Positions 52,332 through 61,616 of a DNA stretch of 64,000 nt are shown one piece after another. The number at the start of each line of letters is the position of its first letter. Position 1 is the stretch's first letter. The notes beneath the pieces are model-generated. The model ran no database searches and was not told the DNA's origin. It was given only the letters and a program-made list of their open reading frames with translations. This DNA is from Bauldia litoralis (GTDB lineage: Bacteria; Pseudomonadota; Alphaproteobacteria; Rhizobiales; Kaistiaceae), in assembly GCA_945882315.1 (NCBI GenBank), contig CAMCWB010000010.1, positions 1 through 64,000 on the forward strand, read 5' to 3'. Made by a program: the position numbers and the translations under genes.

Positions 52332-53569
52332 ATGCGTATCGCCGCAAGCAGCGAGCACACAACCGCCTATCACATTCGCAACGTCGTCTTCTTCATGGCG
52401 GTCATCGCCATGAATTACACGCTGGCGCGCCCGTCGCCAGTCGACTTTCTGTTCGTCACGGCGGCGGCGCTCTCGGTCTTCGTCAACCAGACGATCCGGG
52501 TTTCCTATCTCTGCCTTGTCCTGCTGCTCGTGACGTGGATGACGTCCTACACCGTCGCGTCGATCCCCTTCCTCGACGAGGAGGTCGTCGGCGACGAGAT
52601 GTTCAAGAAGACCTTCGTTGTCTCGCTGGGCCTCATCGCCGGCTATGTCTCGATGAGCTGGGGGCTGCGCCAGTACCACCAGTTCCTCTATGTCTACATA
52701 ACCTCGGCGACGATCGCCGCGACGATCGGCATCCTCGGCTTCATCCTCAACATTCCGCTGGTGCTGTGGGACGGCCGCGCCGCCGCCTTCATCGACGACC
52801 CGAACATGTACGGGTCCTTCCTGCTGCCCGCCGTGATCGGCTGCGTCTATCTCCTCGGCAACGGCATCGGCAACGCTGGCTGCTCATCCCCGTGACGCTG
52901 TGGCTGCTGCTCGGCGTCCTCTTCTCCTTTTCACGCGCCGCCACGGTCGGCCTTTCGGCCTGCCTGCTGCTCTATGTCGCTTTCCTCAACCGCGGCAACA
53001 TCCTCCGGCTGATCGCCTATGTCTTCGGCTTCATCATGATCGGCGCGATCATCTTCGGTTCGGCCTTCATCATCGCCCCGAACTTCAGCAGCAAGTTCTT
53101 CGAGCGCGCCACCGTCGCCAAGTCCTACGACCTCGGCCGCGAGGGGCGCTACGCCCGCTACGCCCGCAGCATCCCGATGATCCTCGACAACCCGGTCGGC
53201 ATCGGCATCGTACAGCAGGAAAAGATCTTCACGGAGCCGATCCACAACAGCTTCCTGTCGTCGTTCCTGAATTACGGCTGGGCCGGCGGCATCGCCTGGC
53301 TGACGATCTTCCTCGGCTCGATCGGCCTGTCGATCTGGAACTACCTGACGACCCGAAGTCCGATCGCGATCCTGCTGCTCTTCGGCTTCCTGTCGCCGGT
53401 GCTTTGTACATTGCTGCATGAGGGCGAGCACTGGCGCCATCTCTGGCTCTGGATGGGCTTGCTGTGGGGTTTCAACACCTGGAACTTCCCGGCGCCTATC
53501 GTCCGCCGGCTGACGGCGACGCCACTCAAGGTGACCTATCTGCCGCGCGACGCGGTGCCGGCGAGATGA
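52332..53569 (+). pseudogene. O-antigen ligase / polymerase-like membrane protein, frameshifted
   Basis: The first 178 codons encode about six helices ending in GSFLLPAVIGCVYLLGNGIG. Near 52870-52880 the frame is lost and runs to a TGA at 52893. The second half resumes in the next frame at about RWLLIPVTLWLLLGVLFSFS and gives the family's conserved stretch YARSIPMILDNPVGIGIV and IHNSFLSSFLNYGW. Adding one base restores an intact 412-residue protein of the O-antigen ligase (Wzy/WaaL) superfamily. It is either a true one-base deletion or a sequence error. It heads the exopolysaccharide cluster. Confidence 0.82.
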
Positions 53570-53674
53570 TTTCGCAGGGTGGGCAAAGGCCGAAGGCCGT
53601 GCCCACGCGCGAACCGCGATGAAACTTGCAGCGCAGGGGCTGGCTGCTTCGCAGTTTTGCCCCTGCAGTCTGCC

Positions 53675-55201
53675 TTAATATGCGTTCTGGGTGTCGAGCA
53701 GTCGGAAGGGCGTCAGCGCGAGAATGTAGAGGTCGAAGAATACCGACCAGTTCTCGATGTAATAGAGGTCGGCCTCAACGCGGCCCATGATCTTTTCCGA
53801 ACTGTCGATCTCGCCGCGCCAGCCATTGATCTGCGCCCAGCCGGTGACGCCGGGCTTGACGCGGTGGCGGGCGAAATAGCCGTCGACGACAGTCTCGAAG
53901 AGTTGGTTCGAGGTGTGGGCGTTGACCGCATGCGGACGCGGCCCGACCAGCGACAGCGAGCCGGCAAGCACGTTGAAGAGCTGCGGCAGCTCGTCGATCG
54001 AGGTCTTGCGGATGAAGCGACCGACGCGGGTGACGCGCGAATCGTTGCGGGTCACCACGGTCTTGGCCAGCGGGTCGGCCATGTGATGGTACATCGACCG
54101 GAATTTCAGCACGTCGATGACTTCGTTGTTGAAGCCGTAGCGCTTCTGCCGGAACAGGACCGGCCCGGGGCTGTCGATGCGGATCACGAACGCTGCCGCC
54201 GCCATCAGCGGCGTGAGCGCGATGATCGCCAGCGTGGCGATGACGAGGTCGAAGCTCCGCTTGGCGATATGGTCCCAGTCGGCGATCGGCTTGTCGAAAA
54301 TGTCGATCATCGGCACGGCGCCGATATAGGAATAGGCGCGCGGCCGGAAGCGGAGCTTGTTGGTGTGAGCGGACAAGCGGATGTCGACCGGCAGCACCCA
54401 GAGCTGGCGCAGCATTTCGAGGAGGCGGTTCTCGGCACGGATCGGCAGCGACACGATCAGCATGTCGATGCGCGCCAGACGCCCGAATTCGACCAGTTCG
54501 GCGATCGTGCCGAGCTTCGGGTAGCCCGCGACCATGGCCGGCGAGCGATCATCCTTGCGGTCGTCGAAGATACCGCAGATGCGGATGTCGTTGTCGGGCT
54601 GCAAATTGATCTCTCGGATCAGCGCGTCCGCCGGCTGGCCGCCGCCGACGATGACGGCGCGGCGCTCCAGCTTGCCGGTGCGGGTCCATTGCCGGACCGC
54701 GGAAGCGTAGGCCATGCGGAAAGCCGTCAAGCCAACCAGCCCGCTGATGAACCAGGTGACAAACCAGACGCGCGAATACTCCTCGCCGGCCTTGAACAGG
54801 AATGCGACGACGGCGAGTGTCGCGAAGATCAGCGTCCAGATGCTGAGCACGCGTCCGAGCCCCCTCACGCCGGAGCGAAGCGCGGGGATCGAATAGCTGT
54901 CCGACAACTGGATGGCGATGACCGCCATGCAGGCGCCCAACAGCACGGGCAGCGGATAGGTCCAGTCGAACGTGAAATTTCTGGCGAGGTAGATCGCATG
55001 GACAGCGAAGCCGAGTCCGGCCGCGATGACCAGTTCGGCGAGCCGGGCAAAACCGCGGACAAGGACCGGCGAGACCGACTGCTTGGAAAGCCCCTCGGCG
55101 ACGGTGCGGGCCTGCGCGTTGAGCTTCGGGCCAGCATCGTTGGCGGCAGCCGGCACGCGCCGAAGCAGGGCGTCCGAGGGCACCTTGGCGACGATATTCA
55201 T
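53675..55201 (-). CDS. undecaprenyl-phosphate glucose phosphotransferase (WcaJ-like)
   Basis: A 508-residue membrane enzyme that starts polysaccharide assembly by loading hexose-1-phosphate onto undecaprenyl phosphate. Four N-terminal helices, a CoA-binding-like cytoplasmic domain (ERRAVIVGGGQPADALIREI), then a fifth helix precede the catalytic domain with KRSFDLVIATLAIIAL, DSPGPVLFRQKRYGF, KTSIDELPQLFNVLAGSLSL and VGPRP. The ATG at 55201 fits the usual N-terminus. The neighbours are polysaccharide export genes. Confidence 0.93.
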   Translation of the reverse strand: MNIVAKVPSDALLRRVPAAANDAGPKLNAQARTVAEGLSKQSVSPVLVRGFARLAELVIAAGLGFAVHAIYLARNFTFDWTYPLPVLLGACMAVIAIQLSDSYSIPALRSGVRGLGRVLSIWTLIFATLAVVAFLFKAGEEYSRVWFVTWFISGLVGLTAFRMAYASAVRQWTRTGKLERRAVIVGGGQPADALIREINLQPDNDIRICGIFDDRKDDRSPAMVAGYPKLGTIAELVEFGRLARIDMLIVSLPIRAENRLLEMLRQLWVLPVDIRLSAHTNKLRFRPRAYSYIGAVPMIDIFDKPIADWDHIAKRSFDLVIATLAIIALTPLMAAAAFVIRIDSPGPVLFRQKRYGFNNEVIDVLKFRSMYHHMADPLAKTVVTRNDSRVTRVGRFIRKTSIDELPQLFNVLAGSLSLVGPRPHAVNAHTSNQLFETVVDGYFARHRVKPGVTGWAQINGWRGEIDSSEKIMGRVEADLYYIENWSVFFDLYILALTPFRLLDTQNAY

Positions 55202-55273
55202 GTGCTTGTTTTCGATCCGCTTGTTCAAATGCCCACGGCTCCGCATCGAGCGCGAATGCTTAACGCCGTTGCG

Positions 55274-56278
55274 CTAAGGGGCACCTAAATAAGTAAATCC
55301 AATTTTATCGAATTTCGCCTGGATCGTCGCGTTAGGATTAACGCACGACCTGCCGGTATAGGGCATCGACTCGGCGCGCGACGGGACGACGACGAGCCGC
55401 GTCCTGCGAAAAGCCTCGCGCGCCGGCATCGGATCGTGGAAACGCACGCTGTCCGAAAGGCCCAGGCGGCGGACCGTTTCCTGATATTTCAGCTTGTCCG
55501 GGCCGTCGCCGATGATCAGCGCGGCTGAAATCGTGCCCCGCCGCTTGCCGATCTCCGCAATGGCATCGATGAAGACATCCGTGCCCTTTAGGTCGCGGAG
55601 CATGCCGATATAGAGGAAGTCGACCGCATCCGCGTCGGGCGCGATCGTCTCGAATTCTTCCTGACGAAGGCCGTTGCGGGCAAGCGTCACCGGCGGTCTT
55701 GGCGGCCCCACCTTCTCGCGATAGGCCGTCGCCTCATAGTCGCTGACGAAGATCAGCGCCTCGGTCATGAACTCGAGAAGACGTTCCGTCGCGAAATAGA
55801 CACGGCCACCAGTCGATCTCGGATCGTAGTGCAGGCTGCCGCCATGCGGCGTGTAGATGCGGGCGACGCGCGAACCGGAAAGCCGCAACAATGCGCCAAT
55901 GACCCGTGCATAGACGCCGCCCTTGGCGCCGTGGGCGTGCAGCACATCGGGTTTGAGGGCGCGGACCTCGCGGAGCATCCGCCAGCTCGCGGCAAGATCG
56001 GAGGGCGACACCTGCCGCCGCATCGGAAAACGCTTCAGGCCGAGGGCAAGCGACGGCAGGAGCTGCTCGAAAAGCCGTTCCTCGAAAGCGCCACAGGTCG
56101 ACGAGTCGCAGACGATCCCGACGGAATGGCCGTTGCGCGCCTGCTCCCGCGTCAGGTCCGCGACATGGCGGAAGAGGCCACCGACCGGCGAGCGGAAGCA
56201 GTGGACGATGCGGAGAGGGCGGTCGGCCGGCACATTGTCGGTGTTGCCGGACTGGCCCTCGGCGCCGGCGAGCGTCAT
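55274..56278 (-). CDS. glycosyltransferase (GT4), C-terminally truncated
   Basis: 334 residues of a GT-B fold glycosyltransferase. The N-terminal domain has IVHCFRSPVGGLFRHVADLT and PDVLHAHGAKGGVYAR, and the C-terminal domain runs through FLYIGMLRDLKGTDVFIDAI, LIIGDGPDKLKYQETVRRLG and VVVPSRAESMPY. Directly after SMPY the expected EAxAxGxPVIAT nucleotide-sugar loop and last helices are replaced by about 27 unrelated residues to the stop. About 60-90 residues appear lost, which should abolish activity. It follows the wza-like gene by 3 bases. Confidence 0.85.
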   Translation of the reverse strand: MTLAGAEGQSGNTDNVPADRPLRIVHCFRSPVGGLFRHVADLTREQARNGHSVGIVCDSSTCGAFEERLFEQLLPSLALGLKRFPMRRQVSPSDLAASWRMLREVRALKPDVLHAHGAKGGVYARVIGALLRLSGSRVARIYTPHGGSLHYDPRSTGGRVYFATERLLEFMTEALIFVSDYEATAYREKVGPPRPPVTLARNGLRQEEFETIAPDADAVDFLYIGMLRDLKGTDVFIDAIAEIGKRRGTISAALIIGDGPDKLKYQETVRRLGLSDSVRFHDPMPAREAFRRTRLVVVPSRAESMPYTGRSCVNPNATIQAKFDKIGFTYLGAP

Positions 56279-56281
56279 GCC

Positions 56282-56839
56282 TCAGAATATCCGCTGGCGG
56301 ACGCTGATCGTATCGCCGGGCATCAGCGGATCGGTTGGTCGCAGCCGTGCCGTCTCGACGACGCCGTCCATGCTGCGGGTGACGTCGATCAGGGCCTTGT
56401 CGGCGCGGGGCGTGAAGCCCCCGGCAATCGCTACGCCGGCCTGCACCGTCATGCCGGCCACATAGGGATATTGACCGGCCGAATTGACTTCGCCCATCGC
56501 GAAGAAGGGCCGGTAGCGGTCGATCTCGACCGAGACGTCGGGGTCGCGGAGGTAGCCGTTGCGCAGCTTGGCGGCGACGTTCTGCTCGATATCGGCGGTC
56601 GTCAGGCCGCGGGCCGGGATGTTGCCGACCAGCGGCATGGAGATGAAGCCGGCCTTGTCGACGATGTAGGTGTTGGAGAGGTCCGCCTGGTCGAAGACGA
56701 TGACCCTGACCCGGTCGCCGCTGTCGAGCTGGTAGGGGGTGACCAGTTCCTCATGCACCGCATGGCGCGGCATGGTGGTCGTACAGCCAGTAATCGCCAG
56801 CGCACTGAGAATCAGGAGAATCCTCGGGAAAAGCCGCAT
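56282..56839 (-). CDS. polysaccharide export lipoprotein (Wza/ExoF-like)
   Basis: A 185-residue lipoprotein; the lipobox is LAITGC, with the acylated Cys at residue 19. It has the Poly_export domain (YQLDSGDRVRVIVFDQADLS, YIVDKAGFISMPLVGNIPAR) and one SLBB-like segment (FAMGEVNSAGQYPYVAGMTV). It would form or link to the outer-membrane export pore. It is shorter than Wza of E. coli, as is usual in alphaproteobacteria. It is divergent from the Wzc-like gene. Confidence 0.9.
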   Translation of the reverse strand: MRLFPRILLILSALAITGCTTTMPRHAVHEELVTPYQLDSGDRVRVIVFDQADLSNTYIVDKAGFISMPLVGNIPARGLTTADIEQNVAAKLRNGYLRDPDVSVEIDRYRPFFAMGEVNSAGQYPYVAGMTVQAGVAIAGGFTPRADKALIDVTRSMDGVVETARLRPTDPLMPGDTISVRQRIF

Positions 56840-57007
56840 CTCGAACAGGTACTCTTGGCAAAAGGGACCGCTCCGGCACCATGCGGGACTATAGTTAATG
56901 CCGGGTAAAATCCGCTGCCAGGCCAATGATTTGGCCGGTTTCTGCCAAAGTTAAGGAAATTTAACGCGACGGCGGTTGTTAAGGCCGGCGTTAACCACCT
57001 GATTACC

Positions 57008-59167
57008 ATGGCTCTTCATGATTGGGGCTCGTTCGGTAACCGAGTCTCGATGATGAAGAACGCGCAAACCGCCCCGATAACCGATGTCGAAGTCGACATG
57101 CGCTCGCTGATGCGGGCGCTGTTGCGGGCGCTACCCTATATCCTGGTCTTCGTCGCGCTGTTCGCCGGCGGCGTGTTTTTCGTGCTTCAGCAGATCGCCC
57201 CGAAATATCGCTCGCAGGCGACGATCCTCATCGAGACCGGCGAGTCGGAGTTCACCCGCTCGAACAATCCGCAACAGCCTTCGAATGAAATTCTCGGCCC
57301 GGAGGCCGTCGCCAGCCAGGTGCAGGTCTTCCAGTCGCGCGACCTGGCGCGTCGCGTTGCCGACAAGCTGAACCTTGCCTCCAAGCCGGAATTCGACTCC
57401 GCCCTGAAGGGCGGCTCGTTCTTCTCCGATATTCTGGCGGCGCTCGGCCTCGGCAAGGACCCGCTGCGGTCCTCGGCGGAAGAGCGCGTCCTCGAGCATT
57501 TCTCCAAGGAGCTCTCGGCCTACGCGGTGCCGCTGTCGCGCGTCATCATCGTCGAGTTCAATTCGGAAGATCCATATCTCGCCGCCGACACCGCCAATGC
57601 GGTCGCGGAGGAATATATCGCCCTGCAGCGCGCCGCGAAGCGCGACATGACTTCCGATGCCACCAAATGGCTCGAGACCGAGATCGAAGGCCTGCGCGTC
57701 CGCGTGCAAGAGGCCGAGGCGAAGGTCGAAACCTATCGCTCGACCAATGATCTCTTCACCAGCGGCGGCCAGAGTCCCGCGACCCTGCCGCAACAGCAGC
57801 TTTCAGACCTCAACACCGAACTGTCGCGCGTCCGCGCCGGTCGTGCCGAGGCGCAGGCCAAGGCGAACCAGATTCGCGCCAGCATCGGCAATGCCGCAGC
57901 CCTCAGCCAGACCGATGTCCTGAATTCGGCCCTGATCCAGCGGCTCGTCGAGCAGCAGGTCGCGCTCCGCGCGCAGATCGCCCAGCTCTCCGCGACCTAT
58001 CTGCCCGAGCATCCGCGCATGCGCGAAATGTCGGCGCAGGTTCTCGGCCTCGACCGGCAGATCGCACAGGAAGCACAGAAAGTCCTGGAAGGGCTTGAGG
58101 CCGAGGCACGTCTCGGCGAAGCCCGTGAGAAGGAGATTCTGCAGGGCCTCGGCGGCCTCAAATCGGCCGCGGCGCGTGCCAACGACGCCGAGGTCGACCT
58201 CCGCGCGCTAGAGCGCGAGGCGGCGGCGCAGCGCGATCTCCTCGACTCCTATCTCCGCCGCTATCGTGACGCTCTTTCCCGCCAGCAGGGCGATTACCTG
58301 CCGGCCGACGCCCGCATCATCTCGCGGGCGACGGTGGCGATCGAGCCGCATTTCCCGAACAAGACCGCCCTGACAGCCGTGACGATTATCGCGTCGCTGC
58401 TGGGCGGTATTGCCCTGACGCTGGTTCGCGAACTGGCCAGCGGCCGCTCGACGCGCCGCGTCCTCCTCGAACCGCCGCCGCCGCCGGACGACCCGCGTCC
58501 GACCCGCTGGCAAGAGGACCTCGGTGTCCGGCGCATGATGCCCTATGCACCTGGTGAGATGGCAAGGCCCGAGATCAACGCCGTGCTCGTGCCGGTCGCC
58601 AAGCAGCTCCTCGCCGACGGCTACAAGCGCATCCTCACCGTCACCGCGGAAGGCACCGAGCCGCAGCCGGTTGCGGTGACGCTGGCGCGTGCCATCGCCG
58701 CGCAGGATCGCCGGCCGGTGATCATCGACCTCCGCCGCGACGGCATGAACACCGACAGCCTCGGCGGCGGCAGCGACCTGCCGGGCTTCTCCGATCTCCT
58801 CAGCGGCAGCGCGTCCTTCGCGCAGGTCATTTTCCGCGACCGCCAGTCGCGTGTGCACTTCATTCCGCGCGGCCTGGCGCCGCTGCGCCGCGGCGAGCTT
58901 GGCGAGGACAAGGTCGACGTCCTGCTCGATGCGCTCGACCACACCTATGATCACGTCGTGCTCGATGTCGCCGACGACTCGGTTGCGGCGCTCGGCCCGG
59001 GCTGCGACGCGGTCGTGCTGGTCAGCGACTTCGAGGCGACCGACCCGCGCACGGTGACGAGTTTTGAGAAGGTCAGCGCCATGACCGATGGCAAGATCAT
59101 TCTGGTGCCGCTCGCGACAGCGAGCGAGAAGGATGAGGCAAAGGAATCGACGGGCGAGGCTGCCTAG
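57008..59167 (+). CDS. exopolysaccharide chain-length/transport protein (Wzc/ExoP-like) with degenerate kinase domain
   Basis: A protein of up to 719 residues. Two membrane helices (LPYILVFVALFAGGVFFVL and one near residue 455) enclose a Wzz periplasmic domain with a long coiled coil (residues of about 205-420). The cytoplasmic C-terminus resembles a BY-kinase, but the Walker A is TAEGTEPQPVAVTLA without a GKS/T, and no tyrosine cluster is present at the tail. It is therefore probably a structural co-polymerase, not an active kinase. Later ATGs at 57050 or 57053 are alternative starts. Confidence 0.88.
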   Translation: MALHDWGSFGNRVSMMKNAQTAPITDVEVDMRSLMRALLRALPYILVFVALFAGGVFFVLQQIAPKYRSQATILIETGESEFTRSNNPQQPSNEILGPEAVASQVQVFQSRDLARRVADKLNLASKPEFDSALKGGSFFSDILAALGLGKDPLRSSAEERVLEHFSKELSAYAVPLSRVIIVEFNSEDPYLAADTANAVAEEYIALQRAAKRDMTSDATKWLETEIEGLRVRVQEAEAKVETYRSTNDLFTSGGQSPATLPQQQLSDLNTELSRVRAGRAEAQAKANQIRASIGNAAALSQTDVLNSALIQRLVEQQVALRAQIAQLSATYLPEHPRMREMSAQVLGLDRQIAQEAQKVLEGLEAEARLGEAREKEILQGLGGLKSAAARANDAEVDLRALEREAAAQRDLLDSYLRRYRDALSRQQGDYLPADARIISRATVAIEPHFPNKTALTAVTIIASLLGGIALTLVRELASGRSTRRVLLEPPPPPDDPRPTRWQEDLGVRRMMPYAPGEMARPEINAVLVPVAKQLLADGYKRILTVTAEGTEPQPVAVTLARAIAAQDRRPVIIDLRRDGMNTDSLGGGSDLPGFSDLLSGSASFAQVIFRDRQSRVHFIPRGLAPLRRGELGEDKVDVLLDALDHTYDHVVLDVADDSVAALGPGCDAVVLVSDFEATDPRTVTSFEKVSAMTDGKIILVPLATASEKDEAKESTGEAA

Positions 59168-59379
59168 CCCGCGCCCTTCCGCGGCCGCTGCATCCAGGTG
59201 ACGATCAAGCCGGCCGGCAGCACCCAGAAGAGGCCGAGGAGAGCGTAGGCGACCGTCTGCACGAGAACCGGCAGGCCGGGCAGCTTGGCGCTCGCCACGA
59301 CCATCGCCATCAGCGCGTAGAAGGGGATGAAGAGGGCGAGCAATACCGCCCCTATGAACTTCCGCATGCGCTCCGGCAA
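59164..59379 (-). CDS. DUF2842 membrane protein, 71 aa
   Basis: A 71-residue protein with two hydrophobic helices ([20 protein letters not shown] and [20 protein letters not shown]) and a basic tail, matching the DUF2842 family of alphaproteobacteria. Function unknown. It overlaps the Wzc-like gene end by 4 bases and lies upstream and divergent from ctaA. Confidence 0.88.
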   Translation of the reverse strand: MPERMRKFIGAVLLALFIPFYALMAMVVASAKLPGLPVLVQTVAYALLGLFWVLPAGLIVTWMQRPRKGAG

Positions 59380-59456
59380 ATCGGCGATCCTCTGAGGCAG
59401 CGCGACGGTGTGCCGCGCGATTGCTCCTGCCGGAGGTGGCCTATATCCATTTCAGC

Positions 59457-60536
59457 ATGACCTCAAGCGCGACCCTCGACCTAGCCTCCGTGGAACCCGC
59501 CCGACGCCCGGCCGCGACCGGCGCCGTCCGGGCCTGGCTTCATGTCATCGCGCTGATGATCGTGGCCATGGTCGTGGTTGGCGGGGCGACGCGCCTCACC
59601 GAATCCGGCCTGTCGATCACCGAATGGAAGCCGATCCACGGCGTCATTCCGCCGCTCAACGAAGCCGAGTGGCAGGAGGAATTCGCCAAATACCAGCAGA
59701 TCCCGGAATACCAGGTCATCAACAAGGGCATGAGCCTCGAGGCCTTCAAGGGCATCTTCTGGTGGGAATGGGCGCACCGGCTGCTCGGCCGTCTGATCGG
59801 CGTCGTCTTTTTTGTCCCGTTCGTCTTCTTTCTGGCGACAGGCCGCATCGAGCCGAAGCTGAGGGTGCCCTTGGCCGCTCTCTTCGTACTGGGCGGGCTC
59901 CAGGGGGCCATCGGCTGGTGGATGGTGGCAAGCGGGCTCAGCGAGCGCACCGATGTCAGCCAGTACCGGCTGGCGATCCATCTCACCTTCGCCTGTGTCA
60001 TCCTGGCCTATACGGTCTGGATCGCGCGAGGCCTCGGCAGCTTCCGCCTGCCGCGCGCCGCGCCGGCTATACGCACTGTGGCGGCGCTGCTCGTCGGCCT
60101 CGTGTTCCTGCAGATATTCCTTGGCGGCCTCGTCGCCGGCCTCAATGCCGGCATGACCTTCAACACCTGGCCGCTGATGGACGGCACCATCGTGCCGTCC
60201 GGCCTGTACATCCAGGAGCCGGCCTGGCGGAACCTCTTCGAGAATGTCGCGACGGTGCAATTCAACCATCGCATGATCGCCTACCTGCTCTTCGCCGTTG
60301 CGCTCCTGCATGCGCTACAGGCGCGCGGCACCGGACACGGCCGCTTCGCCGCGCTGATCGCCGCCGCCGTCACCCTGCAGGCCGCGATCGGCATCGCGAC
60401 GCTGCTCCTCGTCGTGCCGCTGGACGTCGCGCTGACCCACCAGCTCGGTGCGGTCGCCGTCCTCTGGCTCGCCGTGGCGCATCTCCGGCGGGCGAGGGGA
60501 GCGCCAACCGTTACGGGAACATCGGCTGCTGCATGA
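59457..60536 (+). CDS. ctaA: heme A synthase
   Basis: A 359-residue inner-membrane enzyme (COX15/CtaA type 2) that oxidises heme O to heme A for cytochrome c oxidase. Eight helices are visible, with the [20 protein letters not shown] region and heme-ligand His residues in [14 protein letters not shown] and [13 protein letters not shown]. The ATG at 59457 is preferred to the one at 59421. Its 3' end overlaps the convergent argC by 26 bases. Confidence 0.96.
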   Translation: MTSSATLDLASVEPARRPAATGAVRAWLHVIALMIVAMVVVGGATRLTESGLSITEWKPIHGVIPPLNEAEWQEEFAKYQQIPEYQVINKGMSLEAFKGIFWWEWAHRLLGRLIGVVFFVPFVFFLATGRIEPKLRVPLAALFVLGGLQGAIGWWMVASGLSERTDVSQYRLAIHLTFACVILAYTVWIARGLGSFRLPRAAPAIRTVAALLVGLVFLQIFLGGLVAGLNAGMTFNTWPLMDGTIVPSGLYIQEPAWRNLFENVATVQFNHRMIAYLLFAVALLHALQARGTGHGRFAALIAAAVTLQAAIGIATLLLVVPLDVALTHQLGAVAVLWLAVAHLRRARGAPTVTGTSAAA

Positions 60537-61605
60537 GGCCGGTGGTCTCTTCGATCCCGAACATCAGGTTAAAGTTCTGGATCGCCTGGCCGGCGGAGCC
60601 CTTTACCAGATTGTCGAGCACCGAGATGACGATGGCGCGGCCGGGGATGCGGTCGGCGAAGACACCGATCTGCACATAGTTCGAGCCGCGGACATTCTGC
60701 GTCTGCGGCAGCACGCCCGGCTTTCCGACATGCACGAAGGTCTCGTCGCGATAGGCGTCGACAAGCGTCTTGCGAAGATCGTCAGCCGTGGCGCCGCCGG
60801 CGAGCCGCACATAGGACGTGCATAATTCGCCGCGGCTCATCGGGATGAGATGCGGCGTGAAATTGACGAGGACGTCCGCGCCGGCGGCCTTCGAGACTTC
60901 CTGCTCGATCTCGGGCGCATGCCGGTGCTTGGCGACCGAGTAGGGCGACATGCCTTCGCCGGCTTCGGTGAAGAGCACATTCTGCTTGAGGCTGCGGCCG
61001 GCGCCGGAGACGCCCGACTTGGCGTCGATGACGATGTCGCTCGCATCGACTTGGCCGCTCTTGACGATCGGCAGCAGCGCCAGCAGCGACGCCGTCGGAT
61101 AGCAGCCGGGGCAGGCGACGAGCCGCGTCGACCGGATCGCCTCGCGATAATGCTCGGTGAGGCCATAGACGGCTTCTTTCTGCAGGTCGCGCGCCTGATG
61201 CTCGTGCCCGTACCAGGTCTTGTAGGTCTCGGCATTATCGAGACGGAAGTCGGCCGACATGTCGATGAACTTGATCTTCGGATGCTCGGCGAGGACCTTC
61301 TTGGTGATCTCCTGCGTCGTGCCGTGCGGCAGGCCGCAGAACACCGCATCGACCGAGCTCCAGTCGGCGTCGTCGATCGTGGTCAGGCCGGGCAGGTCGA
61401 CGAAGCCCAGATGCGGGAAGACGTCGGCCATCGGCTTGCCGGCATGGCTGTTCGCCGTCAGCACCGTGATCTCCATCGCCGGATGGCCGAGCGCCAGGCG
61501 CACCAGGTCGGCGCCCGTATAGCCGGATGCACCAAGGACGCCGACGCGGATTTTTGGCTCGCCGGACTGGGTCTTCACGCTTGCGGAAGGAGCTGTCTGC
61601 AGCAT
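60511..61605 (-). CDS. argC: N-acetyl-gamma-glutamyl-phosphate reductase
   Basis: A 364-residue NADPH enzyme of arginine synthesis, reducing N-acetylglutamyl phosphate to the semialdehyde. The nucleotide fold is [19 protein letters not shown] and the catalytic Cys is in [18 protein letters not shown] 61605 with GAAGG ahead is taken as the start; a GTG at 61620 overlapping the speB stop is the alternative. The last 26 bases overlap ctaA on the other strand. Confidence 0.95.
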   Translation of the reverse strand: MLQTAPSASVKTQSGEPKIRVGVLGASGYTGADLVRLALGHPAMEITVLTANSHAGKPMADVFPHLGFVDLPGLTTIDDADWSSVDAVFCGLPHGTTQEITKKVLAEHPKIKFIDMSADFRLDNAETYKTWYGHEHQARDLQKEAVYGLTEHYREAIRSTRLVACPGCYPTASLLALLPIVKSGQVDASDIVIDAKSGVSGAGRSLKQNVLFTEAGEGMSPYSVAKHRHAPEIEQEVSKAAGADVLVNFTPHLIPMSRGELCTSYVRLAGGATADDLRKTLVDAYRDETFVHVGKPGVLPQTQNVRGSNYVQIGVFADRIPGRAIVISVLDNLVKGSAGQAIQNFNLMFGIEETTGLMQQPMFP

Positions 61606-61616
61606 CGTCGTTGCCT

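Noticed and set aside
53579-55288. 569-residue plus-strand ORF
   Set aside because: It lies exactly opposite the WcaJ-like gene, is very rich in Asp, Arg and His, and has no domain. It is a shadow caused by high-GC codon use.
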